Assembly (NCBI RefSeq): GCF_036759925.1
Contig: NZ_JAPKIB010000013.1
Coordinates: forward strand, 1 to 64,000
Source: Kluyvera sp036759925
GTDB lineage: Bacteria; Pseudomonadota; Gammaproteobacteria; Enterobacterales; Enterobacteriaceae
Reading direction: 5' to 3'
Length of the DNA stretch: 64,000 nucleotides
Each line of letters starts with the position of its first letter. The stretch's first letter is position 1. The notes below the pieces were generated by a model. It ran no database searches and was not told the DNA's origin. It saw nothing but the letters and a program-made list of their open reading frames with translations. A program made the position numbers and the translations under genes. This document shows positions 1-8,190 of this stretch, in pieces.

Positions 1-45
1 GGATGTGCATATTACGCTTTCCCGCTTGAGAGTCAAGCATTTATT
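1..45 (-). promoter_or_regulatory. rRNA operon promoter P2 (rrnB-like)
   Basis: On the minus strand there is a -35 TTGACT (31-36), a 16-bp spacer and a -10 TAATAT (9-14). The surrounding sequence resembles the E. coli rrnB P2 region as I remember it. The 16S gene should begin a few hundred bases beyond the left edge, so no rRNA gene is inside the window. Confidence 0.9.
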
Positions 46-114
46 TTCGCTTTCGCCTCTCGAGATTCTCAGGAGAACCTCGCTGACCCGGCGGCTTATT
101 TGCCGTTGTTCCGT

Positions 115-200
115 GTCAGTGGAGGCGCATTATAGGGAGTTCTGAGACGTTGACAAGCCCTGTTTTAAAAAAACTTTTCAACCGTCTCTTTTTTGCTCAA
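115..200 (-). promoter_or_regulatory. rRNA operon promoter P1 with UP element
   Basis: On the minus strand there is a -35 TTGTCA (151-156), a 16-bp spacer and a -10 TATAAT (129-134). A GC-rich discriminator (GCGCCTCC) follows, as expected of a stringently controlled rrn P1. An A/T-rich UP element lies upstream at about 157-195, next to the end of murI. The murI-then-rrn arrangement matches E. coli rrnB. Confidence 0.92.
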
Positions 201-201
201 A

Positions 202-1059
202 TCAGGCTGAAACAGGCAGTTTTTCGAGCGTTTCAAAGCCGTAACGCTGTAAAACGGGTAAAAGTTGCTCAGTTTCTGTCGTCAACGCCATGCAGTAAGC
301 CAGATTTGCATCGCTGGATTTCGCATCCGGCGCTTCATGTTCCAGCAACCAGGCTGTACGACGCGCAATTGCCGCACCGGAATCTACCAATCGGGTACCT
401 TCGGGAAGCACCTGCAGTAACTCATCCTGTAATAGAGGGAAGTGAGTACAGCCGAGCACGACGGTATCCGGCGGTTCCTGCATACGCAGCCATGGACGCA
501 GAATACGGCGCAGCTCTTCCAGAGGAACCGGCTCACCGTGCAGCTTCGCTTCCGCTAACTCCACCAGCTCGGCAGAACCCAGCATCTCGATACGACACTC
601 ATTGGCAAAGCGCGCAATCAGTTCATGGGTGTAAGGACGTTTAACCGTACCCCGCGTTGCCAGTAAACCCACAATACGGTTAGCCGACAGACGCGCTGCC
701 GGTTTGATAGCCGGCACAACGCCCACAACCGGGAAGGCAAACTTGTCACGCAGCGCGGGCAAAGAGACCGTACTGGCCGTGTTACAGGCAATCACCGCCA
801 GGGAAAGCGGGTAACGTGCCTGTACCGCAGTGACAATTTCAACAACGCGCTCAACGATAAACGCTTCGCTCTTCTCCCCATAGGGGAAAGCGACGTTATC
901 GAAGGCATAGATGTAATGGAGATCCGGCAAGAGATGCCGGATCTCATCGTAGACCGACAACCCACCGACACCGGAGTCAAACACCAGTACGGTAGGACGT
1001 GGTTCAGAAGGTGTAGCTGCCAGACAAGGTGTATTCCCGTCCTGCAGTTGGGTAGCCAT
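202..1059 (-). CDS. murI: Glutamate racemase
   Basis: MurI interconverts L- and D-glutamate in the cytoplasm and supplies D-Glu for peptidoglycan. The 285-residue length equals that of the E. coli enzyme. The two catalytic cysteines are visible: C92 in the VIACNTAS motif and C204 in VVLGCTHFP. The DSGVGGLSV motif near residue 28 is the usual Asp/Ser substrate-binding region. The N-terminal extension (about 20 residues before RPTVLVFDSG) is the enterobacterial form that binds UDP-MurNAc-Ala as activator. The start lies 56 bp inside the upstream btuB gene, so the two are translationally overlapped as in E. coli. An rRNA promoter follows directly downstream. Confidence 0.98.
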   Translation of the reverse strand: MATQLQDGNTPCLAATPSEPRPTVLVFDSGVGGLSVYDEIRHLLPDLHYIYAFDNVAFPYGEKSEAFIVERVVEIVTAVQARYPLSLAVIACNTASTVSLPALRDKFAFPVVGVVPAIKPAARLSANRIVGLLATRGTVKRPYTHELIARFANECRIEMLGSAELVELAEAKLHGEPVPLEELRRILRPWLRMQEPPDTVVLGCTHFPLLQDELLQVLPEGTRLVDSGAAIARRTAWLLEHEAPDAKSSDANLAYCMALTTETEQLLPVLQRYGFETLEKLPVSA

Positions 1060-2887
1060 ATGCTGTCTCGTAATCTTTATCGAACAGGTTGGCTATTTTA
1101 CCACGAACGGTCAGGTGTGAGGTGACAGGATATGACAATCCGATATCCCACAGACTTACACCGCCCATTTTAACCCGACTAGAGGTACTTGTTGTCTCGT
1201 CATAGTTGTTGTCATAGCGCTGACCTAAATATTGGTAAGCAATATTCCAGCCGAGATCGTAAACCTGCCCGGTTACCTCATACTTCACCTGCTGTTTCGC
1301 ACGACGAGCAAGAACCTGATTGGTTTCATCATCACGCGGATCAACATATTGCAGCGTCAGGTGATGTTCTACCGGCCCCGTTGTGATGTTCCCCGTCCAC
1401 TCCAGACCTTTGATGGTGGCCGACTTCACGTTGATATACTGGTTGAAGTTGTTCGAACTTTTATAATCAATCAGGTTTTGAATTTCATAGTGGTACGCAG
1501 AAAGCCTCCAATCCAGCGATCCCGTAATCCCGTCAATCCCCGCTTCCCATTGTTTAGACTCTTCCGGTTTCAGATTCGGGTTTGCTGCAATACCTGAATA
1601 ATATGGCGATGCATAACGTGTCGCACCGAATTGCTGCCCCAGAGACGGCGCCAGGAAGCTGGTACCATAAGAAAGCGTTGCGCGATAGCCATCAACAAAC
1701 TCCCAACCTGCAGCGGTCTGCCATGTACCGTGCCAGCCAAACTGTTCATCGTGGTCTTCACGACCCGATGCTTCAAGCGTGACGGTATCGATCTGCTGCT
1801 GCCCCGTCAGGTAAACCCCCGTGGTATCGCGTTTATAAACATCAGAGTTCGTCGTGCTGCTGGATGTCAGCTTTTCCTGCTTCCAGTCAACGCCACCGCT
1901 GATCGCGCCGTGTCCAACCTCAACGTTGTTACCCCACTGGATGTAACGCTGCTCCATGTTATCCAGCGTGGCTTGACCAGCGTAGCGCCCAAGATTGCTG
2001 CTGTAGTTATAGTCTTTAAGGTGCTGATAGTTAGCGATAAGCTGGGTAGAGTAGATGCCAGAATTATAACGCAGCCCGGTGTCCCAGGATTGATTATAGT
2101 TCTGCCCTTCATCATTACCTTCAGGAGAACCGTATTTCGTATCCTGATCGTAATCGTTATTTGCCGTGTATCCATAGCCACGGAAGAATCCCGAGAAGCT
2201 ATCGTCAAATTTGTGCTGCACGGCACCCCAGAACAGTTTATTGCGATAACCATCGCGGTCGCTATCGCCACTATAAGGAGAGCCCGGTTTAACGTTAAAA
2301 CCTTTGGTCGTCTGGTAAGCGCCTGCCGCCGTCACCATCGTGTCACCAAAACGTTTATTCACCGCGCCGTCATAAGTCTGGTAGCCATTCGACCCCATTC
2401 CGGCATTGATCTGCGCACGTTCATCGTCACTCATCGTAATGATGTTCACCACACCACCAATTGCCCCGGAACCATAAACTGCCGAACGCGGCCCGCGGAT
2501 ATATTCGACACGCTGCACCAGGGATACCGGAATCTGGCCAATATCAATAGCGTTACCAATACCTGCCCTTGCCATCGGAATACCGTCGATCAGCACCAGC
2601 ACATGGCGCGCTTCAGTGCCGCGCACAAATAGAGAAGAGCTACTCCCCATCCCACCGGTCTGCGAAATATCCACCCCCGGCAGACGACGCATCACGTCAT
2701 TGAGATCTTTAGACTGCCAGCGTTGAATATCCTCACGCGTGACCACATCAGTAGGCGCCAACACCGTATTGACCGGCTGCTGAAAACGGTTAGCGGTTAC
2801 CACCATCGAGTCTGAATTGCTGTCTTGCGCCCAGCCGGAAAATGCCGTGACGGATAACGCCGTCATCAGCGAAGCTTTTTTAATCAT
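1004..2887 (-). CDS. btuB: TonB-dependent vitamin B12 outer-membrane receptor
   Basis: BtuB imports cobalamin across the outer membrane using TonB energy. The protein begins with a signal peptide (MIKKASLMTALSVTAFSGWAQ) followed by a TonB box (DSMVVTAN). An N-terminal plug domain and a 22-strand barrel follow, ending in the terminal phenylalanine (GSYTF) used for barrel assembly. I chose the start at 2887 (627 residues) rather than a frame four codons longer, because it matches E. coli and has a GGA about 11 nt upstream. The extracellular loops diverge strongly from E. coli while the plug and C-terminus are conserved, as expected for a phage/colicin receptor. The 3' end overlaps murI by 56 bp. 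Expression is controlled by the upstream riboswitch. Confidence 0.97.
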   Translation of the reverse strand: MIKKASLMTALSVTAFSGWAQDSNSDSMVVTANRFQQPVNTVLAPTDVVTREDIQRWQSKDLNDVMRRLPGVDISQTGGMGSSSSLFVRGTEARHVLVLIDGIPMARAGIGNAIDIGQIPVSLVQRVEYIRGPRSAVYGSGAIGGVVNIITMSDDERAQINAGMGSNGYQTYDGAVNKRFGDTMVTAAGAYQTTKGFNVKPGSPYSGDSDRDGYRNKLFWGAVQHKFDDSFSGFFRGYGYTANNDYDQDTKYGSPEGNDEGQNYNQSWDTGLRYNSGIYSTQLIANYQHLKDYNYSSNLGRYAGQATLDNMEQRYIQWGNNVEVGHGAISGGVDWKQEKLTSSSTTNSDVYKRDTTGVYLTGQQQIDTVTLEASGREDHDEQFGWHGTWQTAAGWEFVDGYRATLSYGTSFLAPSLGQQFGATRYASPYYSGIAANPNLKPEESKQWEAGIDGITGSLDWRLSAYHYEIQNLIDYKSSNNFNQYINVKSATIKGLEWTGNITTGPVEHHLTLQYVDPRDDETNQVLARRAKQQVKYEVTGQVYDLGWNIAYQYLGQRYDNNYDETTSTSSRVKMGGVSLWDIGLSYPVTSHLTVRGKIANLFDKDYETAYGYPTAGREYTLSGSYTF

Positions 2888-2904
2888 TTTTAAAAGCATC
2901 CAAA

Positions 2905-3130
2905 TAGAAAAGGGATGCCGCAGGTTTTATCAGTTGCTCGCGACGATAAAACCCCATGCGACGTTATCCGGCAGGTCTTCGGGCTTGGAGGCTATATATA
3001 AAGAGGCGATGACTTCCCACGGCACGCCGCAGTGTCTGCATTAAATGCGCTCATCTCTTACCTTCCTTACCGCTGCGCGTCAGCCCCAGATTTACACTGG
3101 GTTCCCTTTTAACTCACAGGACCGGTACAG
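2905..3130 (-). promoter_or_regulatory. Cobalamin (AdoCbl) riboswitch in the btuB leader
   Basis: The minus-strand leader of btuB closely follows the E. coli btuB leader. It starts near CCGGTCCTGTGAG (about 3112-3125), passes through GCTGACGCGCAGCGGTAAGG, and contains the B12 box AAGCCCGAAGACCTGCCGG (about 2968-2986). The remaining stretch toward the btuB start is the expression platform that sequesters the ribosome-binding site when adenosylcobalamin binds. Together with a short trmA promoter region it fills the gap from 2888 to 3255. Confidence 0.95.
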
Positions 3131-3255
3131 GGATGCTACATTTAGTTACATATAGATGTCCAGACTGCTATTTATGATTTTCACCGTCATCGGCGCTGGA
3201 CATCCCCTGAACAAGCCCTACAATCCCCGCGTACTTTTATTATTCAGGATGCATC

Positions 3256-4356
3256 ATGACCCCCGAACATCTCCCAACCGAACAGTACGACGCTCAGCTC
3301 GCCGAGAAAGTCACTCGCCTGCAAACGATGATGACGCCGTTTAGCGCGCCTGCGCCGGAGGTGTTTCGCTCGCCGGTCAGCCACTACCGGATGCGCGCGG
3401 AATTCCGCATCTGGCACGATGGCGATGACCTGTACCACATTATGTTTGACCAGCAGACCAAGAGCCGCATCCGCGTAGACGCCTTCCCTGCGGCAAGCCA
3501 GCTTATCAACACGCTGATGACCGCCGTGCTTGATGCTGTGCGTGATAACCGCGCGCTGCGCCACAAGCTGTTCCAGATTGACTACCTCACCACTCTAAGC
3601 AATCAAGCTGTTGTCTCGCTGCTGTACCATAAAAAGCTCGATGACGAATGGCGTGAGCAGGCCGAAGCGCTGCGTGACGCACTGCGCGCCCAAGGGCTGA
3701 ACGTGCACCTGATTGGCCGCGCAACCAAAACCAAAATTGAGCTGGACCAGGACTATATCGATGAACGTCTGTTGGTTGCAGGTAAAGAGATGGTCTACCG
3801 TCAGGTGGAAAACAGCTTTACCCAGCCGAACGCTGCCATGAATATTCAGATGCTGGAGTGGGCGCTGGATGCTACGCAGAATTCACACGGTGACCTGCTG
3901 GAGCTGTACTGCGGTAACGGTAACTTCTCGCTGGCGCTGGCACGCAACTTTGACCGCGTTTTGGCAACTGAAATTGCCAAACCGTCCGTAGCTGCCGCGC
4001 AGTACAACATCGCCGCTAACCAGATAGACAACGTGCAGATCATCCGCATGGCGGCAGAAGAGTTTACTCAGGCGATGAACGGCGTGCGGGAATTTAACCG
4101 TCTGCAGGGCATTGACCTGAAAAGCTACCAATGTGAGACGATTTTCGTCGATCCGCCGCGTAGCGGGCTGGACAGCGAAACCGAGAAGATGGTGCAGGCG
4201 TATCCGAACATTCTGTACATCTCCTGTAACCCTGAGACGCTGTGCCAGAACCTGGAAACGTTGAGCCAGACGCACAATGTGACACGCCTGGCGCTGTTCG
4301 ATCAGTTCCCGTATACCCATCATATGGAATGCGGTGTGCTGTTAACGAAGAAGTAA
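3256..4356 (+). CDS. trmA: tRNA/tmRNA (uracil-C5)-methyltransferase
   Basis: TrmA uses S-adenosylmethionine to make m5U54 (ribothymidine) in the T-loop of tRNA and also modifies tmRNA. The 366 residues match the E. coli length. The SAM-binding motif LLELYCGNGNFSLALA lies near residue 215. The VDPPRSGLD motif near 299 and the nucleophilic cysteine in ISCNPETL near 324 are both present, and the catalytic base Glu lies in HHMECGVLL at the C-terminus. It is transcribed divergently from btuB and converges on yijD across a short palindrome. Confidence 0.98.
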   Translation: MTPEHLPTEQYDAQLAEKVTRLQTMMTPFSAPAPEVFRSPVSHYRMRAEFRIWHDGDDLYHIMFDQQTKSRIRVDAFPAASQLINTLMTAVLDAVRDNRALRHKLFQIDYLTTLSNQAVVSLLYHKKLDDEWREQAEALRDALRAQGLNVHLIGRATKTKIELDQDYIDERLLVAGKEMVYRQVENSFTQPNAAMNIQMLEWALDATQNSHGDLLELYCGNGNFSLALARNFDRVLATEIAKPSVAAAQYNIAANQIDNVQIIRMAAEEFTQAMNGVREFNRLQGIDLKSYQCETIFVDPPRSGLDSETEKMVQAYPNILYISCNPETLCQNLETLSQTHNVTRLALFDQFPYTHHMECGVLLTKK

Positions 4357-4366
4357 GACTGAAAGC

Positions 4367-4386
4367 AGGCCGGATAATCCGGCCTA
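4367..4386. repeat. Short REP-like palindrome between trmA and yijD
   Basis: AGGCCGGATAATCCGGCCT is a near-perfect palindrome located between two converging genes. It has the GCCGGAT core of enterobacterial REP units. No T-run follows, so it is more likely a REP relic or mRNA-stabilising hairpin than a classical terminator. Confidence 0.6.
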
Positions 4387-4390
4387 CAAC

Positions 4391-4747
4391 TTATTGCTGT
4401 TCCTGCTTGCGGCTCCGCAACTTCACGCCAATCCAGAAGACCATCGCCACCGACAGTACCGCCGGGAAGAAATTAGAACCGATATCCGGGTACTCTGCGC
4501 GTACCACGGTGCTGTACAACAGCACGCCAAGAATAAAACAGGCGGCCGCCAGGCCCGGTAACCCGACCGGCATCGTACGATTCTGGTAACGTTGATGCAG
4601 GCAGTAAACCGTCAGCACCAGCGCAATAATAGGGAATATAGAGAAAGGTACGATGGAGCTGAACAGTGCCGCAAACGTCCCGTTAATCGATAAGCCAGCC
4701 AACAGCGCCAGCAGCAGCGTACCTTTATCTTGACCTGACTGTTTCAT
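4391..4747 (-). CDS. yijD: Inner-membrane protein YijD
   Basis: YijD is a small, conserved inner-membrane protein of unknown biochemical function, about 119 residues in E. coli and 118 here. Four hydrophobic segments are visible, at about residues 9-26, 29-49, 61-78 and 88-107, with short basic connectors and a charged C-terminus (KLRSRKQEQQ). It starts 15 bp after the fabR stop codon, so the two are an operon. Association with FabR suggests a membrane or lipid-linked role, but that is inference only. Confidence 0.93.
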   Translation of the reverse strand: MKQSGQDKGTLLLALLAGLSINGTFAALFSSIVPFSIFPIIALVLTVYCLHQRYQNRTMPVGLPGLAAACFILGVLLYSTVVRAEYPDIGSNFFPAVLSVAMVFWIGVKLRSRKQEQQ

Positions 4748-4762
4748 TGCTCGTCTACCACC

Positions 4763-5395
4763 TTATTCGGATTGATGTGTCATCTTCTCTTGTTCACGGC
4801 GATACCAGTAGTATGCGCCCTTGGAGATCATCCGTAACTGCAGCACCAGCCGCTCTTCCAGCTGTCGGCGCTGCTCAGGGCTTACATCCAGAGCCTCTGC
4901 ACCCGCGCTAAATACAATAGTCACCATCGCCTCAGCCTGCGCTTCCGTGAACGCACGAGGCATATGGTTTTCGATTTCCAGATAGTCGGCAAGTTCCGCG
5001 ATAAAATGCTGAATTTCGCGGGCGACCGCGGCACGAAATGCCGCAGAGGTGCCTGAACGCTCGCGCAGCAGCAGGCGGAAGGCGTTCGGGTTATTGCCGA
5101 TAAATTCCATAAAGGTTGAGACGGAGGTGCGGATAACGCTGCCGCCTTTGGCGATACGCTGGCGCGCCTGGCGCATCAGTTGACGCAGCATCAGGCCGCT
5201 CTCGTCGACCATGGTCAGCCCAAGCTCATCGACATCGCGGAAATGACGATAAAAGGAGGTTGGCGCAATTCCCGCCTCGCGCGCGACTTCGCGCAGGCTC
5301 AGGCTGGCAAAGCTACGTTCGGCGCTCAATTGACTAAATGCCGCTTCCACCAGCGAACGCCGGGTTTTTTCTTTTTGTTGCGCTCTAACACCCAT
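4763..5395 (-). CDS. fabR: TetR-family repressor of unsaturated fatty acid synthesis
   Basis: FabR represses fabA and fabB and sets the ratio of unsaturated to saturated fatty acids. The N-terminal TetR helix-turn-helix spans about residues 10-55 (SLREVAREAGIAPTSFYRHF), followed by the ligand-binding helical domain. The start at 5395 gives a protein beginning MGVRAQQKEKTRR, as in E. coli; a longer frame adds eight residues and cannot be excluded. The C-terminus differs from E. coli and is a few residues shorter. The gene is divergent from sthA and co-transcribed with yijD. Confidence 0.95.
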   Translation of the reverse strand: MGVRAQQKEKTRRSLVEAAFSQLSAERSFASLSLREVAREAGIAPTSFYRHFRDVDELGLTMVDESGLMLRQLMRQARQRIAKGGSVIRTSVSTFMEFIGNNPNAFRLLLRERSGTSAAFRAAVAREIQHFIAELADYLEIENHMPRAFTEAQAEAMVTIVFSAGAEALDVSPEQRRQLEERLVLQLRMISKGAYYWYRREQEKMTHQSE

Positions 5396-5595
5396 CACGA
5401 TGACTGAATCCTTCCACAAGCCGTGCTGGCACTATACCAGAGATTAAAACGAATCGACTTACGCAGCTTTGTTAATGATTGTTTACATGCTATTTATGCT
5501 ATTTCGTATGAAAAAAGCCCAACGATAATTGGGTTATTACTTCTATGATGTTATGATTCTGTTGCTTTTATGTATAAGAACAGGTAAGCCTTACC

Positions 5596-6996
5596 ATGCC
5601 ACATTCCTACGATTATGATGCAATAGTAATTGGTTCCGGCCCCGGCGGCGAAGGTGCTGCTATGGGTCTGGTGAAGCAAGGAGCCCGTGTCGCCGTTATT
5701 GAGCGTTATCATAATGTCGGCGGCGGCTGTACCCACTGGGGTACCATCCCGTCCAAAGCCCTTCGCCACGCCGTTAGCCGTATTATCGAATTCAACCAGA
5801 ACCCTCTCTACAGCGACCACAGCCGACTTCTCCGCTCCTCATTTGCCGACATCCTGAATCATGCCGATAGCGTAATCAATCAGCAAACGCGCATGCGCCA
5901 GGGTTTTTATGAGCGTAATCACTGTGAAATGCTGCAGGGCGACGCTCGCTTCGTCGATGAACACACCATCGCGCTGGAGTGCCCGGACGGTTCCGTCGAA
6001 ACGCTCACCGCTGATAAGTTCGTGATAGCCTGCGGCTCACGCCCTTATCGCCCGGCGGACGTCGACTTTACCCACCCGCGTATTTACGACAGCGACTCGA
6101 TTCTCAGCCTGCACCACGAACCTCGCCACGTGATTATCTACGGTGCAGGGGTTATCGGCTGCGAATATGCGTCTATCTTCCGCGGAATGGACGTTAAGGT
6201 TGATCTCATCAACACCCGCGACCGTCTGCTGGCCTTCCTCGACCAGGAAATGTCAGATTCGCTCTCTTACCACTTCTGGAACAGCGGCGTCGTGATTCGC
6301 CACAACGAAGAGTACGAGAAGATTGAAGGCGTGGACGACGGCGTGATCATGCACCTGAAGTCCGGCAAGAAGCTCAAAGCGGACTGCCTGCTGTTCGCCA
6401 ACGGTCGCACCGGTAACACCGATTCGCTATCGCTGGAAAACATCGGGCTACAGGCCGATGGCCGCGGTCAGTTGAAAGTGAACAGCATGTACCAGACCGC
6501 GCTGCCGCACGTCTATGCCGTCGGCGACGTTATCGGTTATCCGAGCCTGGCTTCTGCTGCCTACGATCAGGGCCGTATTGCCGCGCAGGCGCTGATGAAA
6601 GGTGAAGCCACCGCGCATCTGATTGAAGACATCCCGACCGGTATCTATACCATTCCGGAAATCAGCTCCGTCGGTAAAACCGAACAGCAGCTGACCGCGA
6701 TGAAAGTGCCGTATGAGGTAGGTCGTGCGCAGTTTAAACACCTGGCGCGAGCGCAAATCGTCGGTATGAGCGTGGGAAGCCTGAAGATCCTGTTCCATCG
6801 TGAGACCAAGGAGATCCTCGGTATTCACTGCTTTGGCGAGCGAGCGGCCGAAATTATTCATATCGGCCAGGCGATTATGGAGCAGAAAGGTGGTGGTAAC
6901 ACCATTGAGTACTTCGTTAACACCACCTTTAACTACCCAACCATGGCGGAAGCCTATCGGGTAGCGGCGCTAAACGGCTTAAACCGCCTGTTTTAA
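5596..6996 (+). CDS. sthA: Soluble pyridine nucleotide transhydrogenase
   Basis: SthA (UdhA) is a soluble FAD enzyme that moves reducing equivalents between NADPH and NAD+. The 466 residues equal the E. coli length. The FAD Rossmann motif GSGPGGEGAA lies at 13-22 and the pyridine-nucleotide motif GAGVIGCEYAS near 182. The position of the redox disulfide of related flavoprotein reductases reads C45-THWG-T50, so the second cysteine is threonine. This is characteristic of transhydrogenases of this family and not damage. The stop codon runs 18 bp into the convergent oxyR gene. Confidence 0.98.
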   Translation: MPHSYDYDAIVIGSGPGGEGAAMGLVKQGARVAVIERYHNVGGGCTHWGTIPSKALRHAVSRIIEFNQNPLYSDHSRLLRSSFADILNHADSVINQQTRMRQGFYERNHCEMLQGDARFVDEHTIALECPDGSVETLTADKFVIACGSRPYRPADVDFTHPRIYDSDSILSLHHEPRHVIIYGAGVIGCEYASIFRGMDVKVDLINTRDRLLAFLDQEMSDSLSYHFWNSGVVIRHNEEYEKIEGVDDGVIMHLKSGKKLKADCLLFANGRTGNTDSLSLENIGLQADGRGQLKVNSMYQTALPHVYAVGDVIGYPSLASAAYDQGRIAAQALMKGEATAHLIEDIPTGIYTIPEISSVGKTEQQLTAMKVPYEVGRAQFKHLARAQIVGMSVGSLKILFHRETKEILGIHCFGERAAEIIHIGQAIMEQKGGGNTIEYFVNTTFNYPTMAEAYRVAALNGLNRLF

Positions 6997-7896
6997 CGCG
7001 TTGTCAAAATGGCCGTCCATCGTTTCGCGGACGGCCTCTGCCAGCTGCTCATAGCGGCCGCGTAGAGGCGAACCCGGGCGATAGACCAGGCCAACGGTGC
7101 GGCGTGGTTCCGGCTTAATGCACGGCAGGTACACAACGCCATCGCGTTGGCGTTCCTGCGGCACGGCTAGCGCTGGCAGCAGCGTAATCCCGCTTCCCGC
7201 CGCCACCATATTGCGCAGCGTTTCCAGGCTGGTTGCGCGGAAATGCGTATCTTCATCCGCACCCGCCTCAAAGCAGAAGCCCATCGCCTGGTCACGCAGG
7301 CAGTGCCCGTCTTCCAGCATCAGCAGCTTCTCACCGGCAAGATCCGACATCGGCACGCGATCGCGCTCCGCCCATGGGTGATCGGCATAGATCGCCAGCA
7401 TCATCGGCTCGTCGAACAGCGGCACCTCAATAAAGGCTTCACTCTCTTTCACCAGCGCCAGAATCGCACAGTCCAGCTTACCGCTGTCGAGCTGCGCCAG
7501 CAGTTGATGGGTCTGCGCTTCATGCAGGTACATTTCGAGCTTCGGGAAGGTCTGGTGCAGCATGGGAATAATATGAGGCAGCAGATACGGGCCAACGGTT
7601 GGGATCAGGCCGATATGCAACGGGCCGGACATCGTCTCCCCCTGCTGACTTGCCATCTCCTTCAGCACTTTGACCTCGCGTAACACGGTACGCGCCTGGT
7701 CCACCAGCAGCAGCCCCGCCTGGGTGAACAGCACTTTGCGGCTGGTTCGCTCCAGCAGCATGACGCCCAGTTCATCTTCCAGCTTACGAATCTGCCCACT
7801 CAGGGTTGGCTGACTGACATGGCAGGAATCTGCCGCCCGGCGGAAGTGCCGGTGTTCAGCTAACGCCACCAGGTATTCAAGATCACGAATATTCAT
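6979..7896 (-). CDS. oxyR: LysR-type hydrogen peroxide sensor OxyR
   Basis: OxyR activates peroxide-defence genes when its two regulatory cysteines form a disulfide. Both are present: C199 (EDGHC199) and C208 (GFC208). The helix-turn-helix covers about residues 1-60 (LEYLVALAEHRHFRRAADSCHVSQPTLSGQI). The length of 305 matches E. coli. The 3' end overlaps sthA by 18 bp in convergent orientation. OxyS lies divergently upstream, and katG, a known target with a visible OxyR site, lies elsewhere in the window. Confidence 0.98.
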   Translation of the reverse strand: MNIRDLEYLVALAEHRHFRRAADSCHVSQPTLSGQIRKLEDELGVMLLERTSRKVLFTQAGLLLVDQARTVLREVKVLKEMASQQGETMSGPLHIGLIPTVGPYLLPHIIPMLHQTFPKLEMYLHEAQTHQLLAQLDSGKLDCAILALVKESEAFIEVPLFDEPMMLAIYADHPWAERDRVPMSDLAGEKLLMLEDGHCLRDQAMGFCFEAGADEDTHFRATSLETLRNMVAAGSGITLLPALAVPQERQRDGVVYLPCIKPEPRRTVGLVYRPGSPLRGRYEQLAEAVRETMDGHFDNALKQAV

Positions 7897-7904
7897 TATT
7901 CATC

Positions 7905-7990
7905 CTCCATCGCCACGATAGTTCATGGCGATAGATAGAATAGCAATGAATGATTATCCCTATCAAGCGTTCTGTTCAATAATACAGCAC
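7905..7990. promoter_or_regulatory. Divergent oxyR/oxyS regulatory region with OxyR site
   Basis: The gap between oxyR and oxyS contains ATAGTTCATGGCGATAGATAG and TGATTATCCCTATCAAGC. It closely follows the E. coli oxyR-oxyS operator, where OxyR represses its own gene and activates oxyS. ATAG/CTAT quarter-sites at roughly 10-bp spacing are visible. Confidence 0.8.
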
Positions 7991-7991
7991 A

Positions 7992-8106
7992 GAAACAGGT
8001 GACCCTTGTTTAACCCTTGAAGTCGTCACACTGATTCGGAGTTTCTCTCAAACTCGACAAATAAAGCCAACATGAACGTTTGCGGGCCCCGTGCCCGCTT
8101 TTTTTT
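7992..8106 (+). ncRNA. oxyS: OxyS peroxide-induced small RNA
   Basis: OxyS is an Hfq-dependent RNA induced by OxyR. The RNA starts at GAAACAGG, as in E. coli OxyS (GAAACGG). The first fhlA-pairing region TTTAACCCTTGAAGTC (about 8010-8025) is identical to my memory of E. coli. The linker ATAAAGCCAACATGAACG (about 8061-8078) is nearly identical. It ends in a GC-rich hairpin, GCGGGCCCCGTGCCCGC, followed by eight T. Stem 1 and the loop around 8026-8045 have diverged. Position and divergence from oxyR are as in E. coli. Confidence 0.93.
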
Positions 8107-8111
8107 GGCCG

Positions 8112-8180
8112 TAAAAAACCCGGCGTCGCTGCGCTCGGCCGGGCTACATGCTCCCCTCGCCCTGTGGGAGAGGGACTGGG
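8112..8180. repeat. REP-like unit plus degenerate CTCTCCC repeat between oxyS and argH
   Basis: ACCCGGCGTCGCTGCGCTCGGCCGGGCTAC is the reverse complement of the REP-like unit at 15746-15775. It is followed by CTCCCCTCGCCCTGTGGGAGAGGGACTGGGG, a degenerate version of the GGGAGAGGG repeat seen at 9620 and 63266. This fills the gap after oxyS. Confidence 0.7.
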
Positions 8181-8190
8181 GCGCAGAGGA

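Noticed and set aside
45..50. Possibility that sthA is damaged because its redox disulfide lacks the second cysteine (T50)
   Set aside because: This substitution is characteristic of soluble transhydrogenases and is also present in E. coli SthA; residue numbers given here refer to the protein encoded at 5596-6996.
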